A DNA stretch of 12,230 bases from Thermodesulfobacteriota bacterium (lineage in GTDB: Bacteria > Desulfobacterota_D > UBA1144 > Nemesobacterales > UBA2774): positions 1-12,230 of the forward strand of contig JBCCIH010000050.1 of NCBI GenBank assembly GCA_039028315.1. Reading direction: 5' to 3'. The notes below the pieces were generated by a model. It was given only the letters and a program-made list of their open reading frames with translations, was not told the origin of the DNA and searched no databases. Each line of letters begins with the position of its first letter. The first letter of the stretch is position 1. Shown one piece after another: positions 6,625-12,230 of the stretch. The position numbers were made by a program, and so were the translations under genes.

Positions 6625-7437
6625 TTAGCCACCGGTTCTGAATTCAGGGTAGAGCATCATGCCTCCGTCCACATAAAGCACATCACCCGTAATATAATCT
6701 GACTCATCAGAGGCAAGCCAAACACAGGCTTTAGCTACGTCCTCTACCTCCCCTATTCTTCCAAATGGAACAAGTTTTAAAAGCCCCTCCATCCCTTCTG
6801 GTGTATCCCAGACTGATTTATTTATATCTGTTTTGATAGCGCCGGGAGAAACAGCGTTAACTCTTATTTTCTGAGGTGCAAGCTCTTGAGCGATACTTTT
6901 CATAAACATTTTCACCCCACCCTTTGCAGCCGCATAGTTAACATGTCCTGCCCACGGGATAGCGTCATGCACAGAGGATATGCAGATAATCTTGCCCAAT
7001 GCACAAGACAGCTCTGCAACCATGCCACGCTTTAGAAATTCTCTGACCGCTTCTCTTGAACAGATAAACTGCCCAGTAAGATCAACTGCAATTGCAGCGT
7101 TCCACTGCTCAAGAGTCATCTCATGAAAAGGGACATCTTTTTGCACACCTGCATTATTTACAAGAATGTCGATGCTGCCAAAGTGCTTTATCATTTGAGC
7201 GAACATCTCCTGCACTTCATACTCGCTGCTAACGTCTGCCTGAAGCGCAATTGCCGTTCCGCCTGCATCTTCGATCTCTTTAACCACCTCACGGGCTTTA
7301 TCACCGCCGGCTCTAAAATTAATTACAACACTCGCCCCGGCCTTAGCCATAGCGACGGCAATTGCTTTACCTATACCGCTGCTGGCACCCGTTATAAGCG
7401 CTCTTTGACCTTTCAGAACTCCGTCTTGATTAGCCAT
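6625..7437 (-). CDS. Short-chain dehydrogenase, glucose 1-dehydrogenase-like
   Basis: A classical SDR oxidoreductase of 270 residues, cytoplasmic and NAD(P)-dependent. Motifs in order: TGASSGIG (16-23, nucleotide binding), DVSS (68-71), NNAG (94-97), ISSVHDAIPW (153-162) with the catalytic Ser region, NYAAAKGG (167-174) with Tyr168 and Lys172, and SPGAIKTDIN (197-206). The SSVHxxIPW stretch, the PGAI-T-IN stretch and the C-terminal DGGMMLYPEF follow the pattern of Bacillus glucose 1-dehydrogenases, which oxidise beta-D-glucose to gluconolactone. SDR substrate calls are unreliable, so another sugar or alcohol is possible. A strong Shine-Dalgarno (GGAGG, 7 nt from the ATG) fixes the start. The gene lies 89 nt downstream of the RND permease on the same strand. 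It may be read through from the efflux operon or have its own promoter, and no functional link to efflux is evident. Confidence 0.85.
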   Translation of the reverse strand: MANQDGVLKGQRALITGASSGIGKAIAVAMAKAGASVVINFRAGGDKAREVVKEIEDAGGTAIALQADVSSEYEVQEMFAQMIKHFGSIDILVNNAGVQKDVPFHEMTLEQWNAAIAVDLTGQFICSREAVREFLKRGMVAELSCALGKIICISSVHDAIPWAGHVNYAAAKGGVKMFMKSIAQELAPQKIRVNAVSPGAIKTDINKSVWDTPEGMEGLLKLVPFGRIGEVEDVAKACVWLASDESDYITGDVLYVDGGMMLYPEFRTGG

Positions 7438-7444
7438 ATCTAAG

Positions 7445-7449
7445 CCTCC
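7445..7449 (-). promoter_or_regulatory. Shine-Dalgarno of the SDR gene
   Basis: GGAGG on the minus strand lies 7 nt before the ATG at 7437, which is optimal spacing and confirms that start. Confidence 0.75.
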
Positions 7450-7526
7450 GCTTTATAAGAGTTATTAGCATTTAATGATAAATAGAGGATATGAATATAA
7501 TGTGAAGAAAATATTCAAAATAATGC
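7450..7526 (-). other. AT-rich gap between RND permease and SDR
   Basis: This non-coding stretch is very AT-rich. It contains several weak -10-like hexamers on the minus strand (for example TTATAA at 7458 to 7453 with TTATCA 17 nt upstream), but that pair would place the transcript start inside the Shine-Dalgarno. I see no GC-rich hairpin with a T-run. A separate SDR promoter is plausible, but I cannot pick it. Confidence 0.3.
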
Positions 7527-10500
7527 TTAAACAGCTGTTTTAGACTTACGTTCTCTTAGGCTTTCAATAATCACATAGAAAACAGGAACTACGATCAAAC
7601 TAAGAAGGGTCGAAACGATCATTCCGCCAAACACTGCAGTTCCAAGAGAGTGCCTGCTGTTGGCTCCAGCTCCGCTAGCTATAACAAGTGGGAACACTCC
7701 CAGAATAAATGCGAACGCTGTCATAAGAATTGGTCTTAGCCTAATCATTGCTGCCTGCATGGCGGAGTCTATCACCGACATGCCCTCTTCTCTTCGCTGC
7801 TTTGCGAACTCTACTATAAGAATTGCGTTTTTACTCGCAAGCCCGATCAGCATCACTAGACCAATCTGACAGTAAACGTCATTTTGTAGTCCTCTGAAAT
7901 ACTGAGCAAGCATGGCGCCTAAAAGTGCTAGAGGCACAGCAAGCATCACCATAAACGGCATTGCCCAGCTCTCATATAGCGCAGCTAAGAACAAGAACAC
8001 AAATACAATTGATAGGGCAAAAATAAGCGGCGCGAGATTACCAGCTTTAATTTCCTGGTACGATGTTCCCGTCCACTCATAGCCCATACCCTCGGGCATA
8101 ATTTCCTCAGCCAGTTGTTCCATAGCAGCAATTGCTTGTCCCGAGCTATAACCTTTTGCAGAATCTCCGTCTATCTCAGTTGAACGATAAAGGTTGTAGT
8201 GGCTAATTGTCTCTGGTCCAACTATTTCTTTAACATCAATGAGGGTGCTAAGCGGCGTCATCTCACCTGACTCCGAGCGAACATAAAGTCTTGAGATATC
8301 CTCTGCTGTATTTCTATACTCGTCCTCTGCCTGCATAAATACTCTGTATACACGTCCGAAGCGGTTAAAGTCGTTTACATACAGAGAACCTAGATAAGCC
8401 TGTAAGGTATCAAAAACATCGGTTATAGAGATGCCCTGTGTTTTGGTTTTAGTTCTATCAAGCTCAATGTATAGACCTGGAACATTTGCATTAAAAGAGC
8501 TGAAGAGATTTACCAATCCTGGATTCTCACTTCCTTTTTCAATAATCTCATCTGTAACTTTGGCAAGAGTATCTAGCCCTAAACTAGATCTATCTTGAAG
8601 CTCGAACTGAAAACCTCCTGTAGCGCTTAGCCCTTGAATTGTAGGGGCATTAAAGGGAATAACTACAGCTCCCTGAATTCTTGCATATTCCTGTGTAACC
8701 TGCTCCATAATTCCAAACACACTGTTTTTATAGCCTTTTCTTTCATTCCAAGGTTCCAAAACTGCAAAAACTGCTCCTGAATTAGAGTCTGATGCTGAGG
8801 TTAAGAAATTAAGACCCACAATCGCGATGGTGTGAGCTACGCCAGGGGTATTTTCTAGTATCTTTACAACTTGGTTTACACTCTCTTGTGTACGCTGTAG
8901 AGAAGATCCCTCTGGGCCCTGTATGTTAGTTATAAAATATCCCTGATCTTCCTCAGGTAAAAATCCGGTAGGCACAATTCTGAACATAAAATATGTCAGA
9001 ACCATAAGAGCAGCAAATATTACAATCACAACCTTATTTCGGTGAGTGAGAATGCCTAGCCAGTTTTGATATTTGTCTTTGAACCAATCAAATCCCTGGT
9101 CAAACTTTTTGTAAAGATAAAATTTCTTTCCGGTCTCTTTTCTTAAGAATAAGGCGCAAAGTGCAGGACTTAATGTAAGTGCGTTTATAGTGGAAATTCC
9201 AACAGAGCACGCTATAGTGAGCGCAAATTGTCTATATAACTGACCAGTGATACCAGGCATAAATGATACAGGTACAAACACCGCCATAAGCACTAGAGAG
9301 GTAGCTATTATTGGTCCCTGCACCTCTTTCATCGCTGCGCTAGTAGCCTCTTTTGACGACACGCCTTTTTCTTCAATAAGCCTAGAAGCGTTCTCAACTA
9401 CAACAATTGCATCATCTACCACAAGTCCTATCGCCAGCACCAAGCCAAAAAGGGTCAATGTGTTGATTGAAAATCCTAGAGCATTAATCAGGGCAAAAGT
9501 ACCAATTAGCGAGACAGGAATTGTAATCGCAGGAATAAGTGTCGCTCTAAAATTCTGAAGAAAAACAAAAACAACTATAAATACAAGAATAAACGCTTCT
9601 AACAGGGTGATTATAACCTCTGAAATAGACGCTTTTACAAATGTGGTTGTGTTATAAATAGATTGTACTTCTAAGCCAGAAGGGAAATCTTCTTTAAGCT
9701 GTTCCATCAGAGCCTGAGATTCATTAGAGATATCAATAGCGTTAGCACCAGGAAGTGCATAAATACCAAGCCCAATTGTTTCATCCCCATCCATGAAGGA
9801 ATCAGTCAAATAACTCTCTGCACCTAGATCAACCCTTGCAACGTCCTTAATACGAACAACTGAGCCGTCATTCTGAGCAACTATGATAATGTCTTCAAAT
9901 TCTTCTACAGTTTCTAATCTTCCGAGTGTTGTAATAGCAAACTGGAACTGCTGACCCTCTGGAACAGGCGGCTCACCGATGGAACCTGCAGCAACCTGAA
10001 CATTTTGCTCCGCTATAGCATCTGAAACATCGGTAGTAGTAATTCCAAGACTTGCCATTTTATCGGGATCTAGCCATACCCGCATAGAGTAGTCTCTCTC
10101 ACCCCAGATCGTAATAGCACCAACGCCAGGAATACGAAGTATAGGATCTGATATGTGGATATCTATGTAGTTACTCATGAACAACTGGTCGCGGGTCCCA
10201 TCTGGAGAAGTAAAATTAAATGCTAAGATTAATGCAGTCGATTGTTTATTTACAGAAATTCCATATTTGCTCACTTCTTCAGGAACCCTAGGCGTGGCAA
10301 GCTGGACCCTGTTTTGAACATCTACAGCAGCAATATCGAGGTCATAACCTATCTCAAAAGTAACATTGATAGACATGGTCCCGTCATTAGAGCTATTGGA
10401 TGACATATATGTCATGCCTTCAACGCCGTTTATCTGCTCTTCTATAGGAGTTGTGACAGTTTCCTCAACCACTTCAGCGCTAGCTCCTGTGTAGGTTGCT

Positions 10501-10637
10501 GAGACGTTTATAGTAGGAGGAGCGATCTGAGGGAACTGTGCAATTGGAAGCACAGGTATAGATATAGCTCCGATGAGAGTTATCAAGATTGCTAGTACTG
10601 TCGCTAAAACAGGGCGGTTAATAAATAAATCAACCAA
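7527..10637 (-). CDS. RND efflux pump inner-membrane permease (AcrB/MexB-like, HAE1 family)
   Basis: Proton-driven trimeric exporter that takes drugs or other amphiphiles from the periplasm and inner membrane and passes them to the adaptor and outer-membrane channel. At 1036 residues it is full length for the AcrB family. Visible features are FINRPVLATVLAI (5-17, first membrane helix), the porter-domain start IAQFPQIAPPTI (32-43), GLVVDDAIVVVENA (404-417) with the proton-relay Asp408-Asp409 pair, GFLPEEDQGYF (558-568), IGLASKNAILIVEFAKQ (931-947) with Lys936 matching AcrB Lys940, and RLRPILMTAFAFILG (966-980) with Thr973. All key proton-relay residues are present, so it should be active. The start is TTG, supported by AGGAG 9 nt upstream with no ATG nearby. 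The adaptor gene ends 25 nt upstream, in the same operon. The substrate cannot be told from the sequence. Confidence 0.96.
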   Translation of the reverse strand: MVDLFINRPVLATVLAILITLIGAISIPVLPIAQFPQIAPPTINVSATYTGASAEVVEETVTTPIEEQINGVEGMTYMSSNSSNDGTMSINVTFEIGYDLDIAAVDVQNRVQLATPRVPEEVSKYGISVNKQSTALILAFNFTSPDGTRDQLFMSNYIDIHISDPILRIPGVGAITIWGERDYSMRVWLDPDKMASLGITTTDVSDAIAEQNVQVAAGSIGEPPVPEGQQFQFAITTLGRLETVEEFEDIIIVAQNDGSVVRIKDVARVDLGAESYLTDSFMDGDETIGLGIYALPGANAIDISNESQALMEQLKEDFPSGLEVQSIYNTTTFVKASISEVIITLLEAFILVFIVVFVFLQNFRATLIPAITIPVSLIGTFALINALGFSINTLTLFGLVLAIGLVVDDAIVVVENASRLIEEKGVSSKEATSAAMKEVQGPIIATSLVLMAVFVPVSFMPGITGQLYRQFALTIACSVGISTINALTLSPALCALFLRKETGKKFYLYKKFDQGFDWFKDKYQNWLGILTHRNKVVIVIFAALMVLTYFMFRIVPTGFLPEEDQGYFITNIQGPEGSSLQRTQESVNQVVKILENTPGVAHTIAIVGLNFLTSASDSNSGAVFAVLEPWNERKGYKNSVFGIMEQVTQEYARIQGAVVIPFNAPTIQGLSATGGFQFELQDRSSLGLDTLAKVTDEIIEKGSENPGLVNLFSSFNANVPGLYIELDRTKTKTQGISITDVFDTLQAYLGSLYVNDFNRFGRVYRVFMQAEDEYRNTAEDISRLYVRSESGEMTPLSTLIDVKEIVGPETISHYNLYRSTEIDGDSAKGYSSGQAIAAMEQLAEEIMPEGMGYEWTGTSYQEIKAGNLAPLIFALSIVFVFLFLAALYESWAMPFMVMLAVPLALLGAMLAQYFRGLQNDVYCQIGLVMLIGLASKNAILIVEFAKQRREEGMSVIDSAMQAAMIRLRPILMTAFAFILGVFPLVIASGAGANSRHSLGTAVFGGMIVSTLLSLIVVPVFYVIIESLRERKSKTAV

Positions 10638-10646
10638 AACTAATTT

Positions 10647-10651
10647 CTCCT
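10647..10651 (-). promoter_or_regulatory. Shine-Dalgarno that sets the TTG start of the RND permease
   Basis: AGGAG on the minus strand lies 9 nt before TTG at 10637. The protein from this TTG begins MVDLFINRP, exactly where AcrB-type proteins begin, so the rare start codon is well supported. Confidence 0.7.
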
Positions 10652-10662
10652 AGTAAATCTTA

Positions 10663-11841
10663 TTACTCAGTCGTTCCTGTGGGTACAGGCGAAGGCGATG
10701 AAGCTGCTTTTTTATTTGCCTCTGCTTGCGCCTGTGTTTCTGTCTTAACAGTTATTCCAGGCTTTACCTTCTGAAGACCGTTTATTATCACTTTCTCGCC
10801 GACTTTAATACCCTTGGAAATAACCCTATCTCCCTTGTAGGTTGAACCGGCTGTAACATTTCTGAATTCGACTTTGTTGTTATCTCCCACCACATATACA
10901 TAGTTTTCTCCCTGCTGCTCCCCAACTGCCTGCTCTGGGACCACTATTGTGTTGGGCTGCTCTTTTAACAAGAGCTGAACTTTCACATACTGCCCGGGCA
11001 ATATAGTTTTCGCGCTGTTTCCAACAGTACCTCTTAGGGTAATAGTTCCTGTAGTTACATCAACTTGGTTATCTATAAAATCAATTATGCCGTCTTGTGG
11101 GTGTTTGCTCTCATCAGGAAGCATAACACTAAAGGTAAGAGGCTTTATGTTTTGTTGTTTTAATACTTCAGGAATGTCTCTTTCAGCCACATTGAAATAC
11201 ACATAGATCGGATCTAGCTGGACTAGAGTCGCAAGCTGTGTGGCCTCTTCGGCTCCGACTAAATTTCCGACATCGACGAGTCTTCTGCCGATTCGTCCGT
11301 CAAAGGGAGCATTCATCGTACAGTAGCTTAGGTCAAGTTCTGCCTGAAATACGTTTGCACGATCTGCTTCTACCATCGCTTTTGCTTCTTTGACAGTTGT
11401 TACATATTCATCATAGGCGTCTTGTGTTATGTAGTCTTTCTCTACAAGTGGTTTGTAGCGTCTAACCTGCTCTCTAGCAAATGCTAGTGCCGCCAGATCC
11501 TCTTGCAGCTGTGCCTCAGCAGCCACCAGAGCCGCCTCAAAAGGCCGTGGGTCTATTACAAACAATAAATCACCCTCATTTACATCGGCGCCGTCTACAA
11601 ATGCTCTTTCTACTAAAAAGCCTTCTACTCTTGCGTTTATATAAACTTGCTTGATTGATTGAAGTGAGCCAACGTAGTCAAGATATATAGGCACCGTCTC
11701 TGATTTTGACTCTGCAACAGTAACAAGAGGCTCTGTCTTTTTTTGCTTATCTTTATCACTTTTTCCGCAGCCTATGAGCGCAAAACTAAACACCAATACC
11801 AGTGAAAATATAGTAAGTGAATAAATATTACTGTTCTTCAT
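10663..11841 (-). CDS. RND efflux periplasmic adaptor lipoprotein (AcrA/MexA-like membrane fusion protein)
   Basis: Links the inner-membrane RND pump to the outer-membrane channel. From the ATG at 11841 it has 392 residues. A hydrophobic signal peptide ends in the lipobox ALIGC with lipidation at Cys25, followed by a Lys-rich tether. Next come the first lipoyl half (about 63-99, with VEGFLVERAFVDGADVNEGD and FVIDPRPFEA), an alpha-hairpin rich in Ala/Glu/Leu (about 100-174), the second lipoyl half with MNAPFDGRIGRRLVDVGNLV (176-195), a beta-barrel and a membrane-proximal domain. The tail is Ala/Pro/Thr-rich. The frame stays open upstream to an ATG at 11889, but that start would put 16 extra residues before the signal peptide and has no supporting site. 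The ATG at 11841 has GAGGAG 7 nt upstream. The gene overlaps the end of the outer-membrane-factor gene by 14 nt, suggesting translational coupling. Confidence 0.95.
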   Translation of the reverse strand: MKNSNIYSLTIFSLVLVFSFALIGCGKSDKDKQKKTEPLVTVAESKSETVPIYLDYVGSLQSIKQVYINARVEGFLVERAFVDGADVNEGDLLFVIDPRPFEAALVAAEAQLQEDLAALAFAREQVRRYKPLVEKDYITQDAYDEYVTTVKEAKAMVEADRANVFQAELDLSYCTMNAPFDGRIGRRLVDVGNLVGAEEATQLATLVQLDPIYVYFNVAERDIPEVLKQQNIKPLTFSVMLPDESKHPQDGIIDFIDNQVDVTTGTITLRGTVGNSAKTILPGQYVKVQLLLKEQPNTIVVPEQAVGEQQGENYVYVVGDNNKVEFRNVTAGSTYKGDRVISKGIKVGEKVIINGLQKVKPGITVKTETQAQAEANKKAASSPSPVPTGTTE

Positions 11842-12230
11842 TATTAGACTCCTCGCCTTTAGATTCTGAATCCAAAAGCGCATCTTCAACCAATTCTTCG
11901 TTTTGATCTATTAGTGAATCGGGAGTAGGAATATCCGTACCCAATGCATTTATCAAGTTTGCATAAGAAGTAAATACTTCAGTTGTGGTCTCTACCTGCT
12001 CGGCCCTTGCATCAGCAAGTGTTGTCTGAGCGGTGAGCAGCTCTATAATATCGCCCACGCCGTTTTGGTAAAGTTCTAATGATGCATTGTATGATTCAAG
12101 TGAGCTTTGAAGTAATACTTCTGCGGCTTCAAGCGATTGAACTGCCGTTCTAAATTCATAATATGAAGCCCATACGTCATCAATAACTATCTGCTCCTGA
12201 AGTTTGAGCGCAGCTTTAGCAGACTCTAGA
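11828..12230 (-). CDS. TolC/OprM-like outer-membrane efflux protein, C-terminal part only
   Basis: The last 133 or so residues of an outer-membrane factor whose start lies beyond the right edge. The frame is open from the edge through an alpha-helical coiled-coil stretch with LQEQIVIDDVWASYYEFRTA, then SLESYNASLELYQNGVGDII and ELLTAQTTLADARAE, which is the typical second-repeat helix and equatorial region of TolC-family proteins (the YxxGVGDIIELLTAQ pattern). TolC-family trimers form the exit duct across the periplasm and outer membrane. After INALGTDI there is an acidic, hydrophilic tail of about 35 residues with 13 Asp/Glu and one Lys. The gene is first in the visible operon, ahead of adaptor and permease, and its last codons contain the adaptor's Shine-Dalgarno and start codon. 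A GTG at 12058 is internal to the gene and is not the start. Confidence 0.93.
   Translation of the reverse strand, partial: LESAKAALKLQEQIVIDDVWASYYEFRTAVQSLEAAEVLLQSSLESYNASLELYQNGVGDIIELLTAQTTLADARAEQVETTTEVFTSYANLINALGTDIPTPDSLIDQNEELVEDALLDSESKGEESNNEEQ
11849..11854 (-). promoter_or_regulatory. Shine-Dalgarno of the adaptor gene, inside the outer-membrane-factor gene
   Basis: GAGGAG on the minus strand is 7 nt before the adaptor ATG at 11841 and also encodes Glu-Glu near the end of the upstream protein. It decides the adaptor start in favour of 11841 over 11889. Confidence 0.75.

Noticed and set aside
6617..6627. T-rich stretch between the ogg and SDR stops as a shared terminator
   Set aside because: There is a T-run but I could find no stem before it on either strand.
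7123..7443. Plus-strand 106-codon open frame
   Set aside because: Antisense to the well-conserved N-terminal half of the SDR gene, with no supporting features.
7529..7540. Perfect 12-bp palindrome AAACAGCTGTTT
   Set aside because: It covers the last codons and stop of the RND permease, has no loop and no T-run, and is better explained by coding sequence than by a terminator or operator.
9247..9558. Plus-strand 103-codon open frame
   Set aside because: Antisense to the RND permease over its conserved Asp408-Asp409 region; typical shadow of a long gene.
11842..11889. Upstream ATG at 11889 as the adaptor start
   Set aside because: It would put 16 residues ahead of a clean lipoprotein signal peptide and increase overlap with the upstream gene. 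GAGGAG at 11854-11849 points to 11841 instead.

Overview
The window looks like ordinary chromosome from a diderm (Gram-negative) bacterium of moderate G+C content, with many AGA/AGG Arg and ATA Ile codons. Three things point to an outer membrane: a tripartite RND efflux system with a TolC-type outer-membrane factor and a lipoprotein adaptor, a KdsC-like protein (the family that normally serves Kdo/LPS synthesis), and an MltD-like lipoprotein transglycosylase. The MltD-like enzyme and the phosphofructokinase resemble what I know from deltaproteobacterial/Desulfobacterota-type genomes. That placement is a weak inference from memory. I see no phage, transposon, CRISPR, tRNA or rRNA signal.

Layout. 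Positions 1-1480 (minus strand): a KdsC-like HAD protein with a degraded active site, followed by queG (epoxyqueuosine reductase), which runs off the left edge. Positions 1481-1643: a divergent promoter region. Positions 1644-6619 (plus strand): a rhomboid protease, a 6-phosphofructokinase-family enzyme, a long MltD-like murein transglycosylase with a LysM array, and an archaeal-type Ogg2 8-oxoguanine glycosylase. Positions 6625-12230 (minus strand): an RND efflux operon in the order outer-membrane factor (cut by the right edge), adaptor lipoprotein, RND permease, and then, after an 89-nt gap, a glucose 1-dehydrogenase-like SDR that converges on ogg with only 5 nt between the stops.

How the genes work together. 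The efflux genes form one machine: the outer-membrane-factor and adaptor reading frames overlap by 14 nt and adaptor and permease are 25 nt apart. The plus-strand genes are unrelated housekeeping functions (membrane proteolysis, glycolysis, cell-wall remodelling, oxidative DNA repair) and look like neighbours rather than a pathway.

Most notable: (1) the KdsC-like protein has Asn in place of the nucleophilic Asp and has lost the first metal-binding Asp of the fourth HAD motif, so it is probably a pseudo-phosphatase; (2) the rhomboid gene has a perfect TATAAT only 10 nt before its only plausible start codon, so its mRNA is probably leaderless, and three other genes also lack a Shine-Dalgarno; (3) the transglycosylase carries six clear LysM domains plus one degenerate one, partly homogenised; (4) a bacterial Ogg2 keeps its diagnostic C-terminal Lys. 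I did not find a convincing new multi-gene system here.
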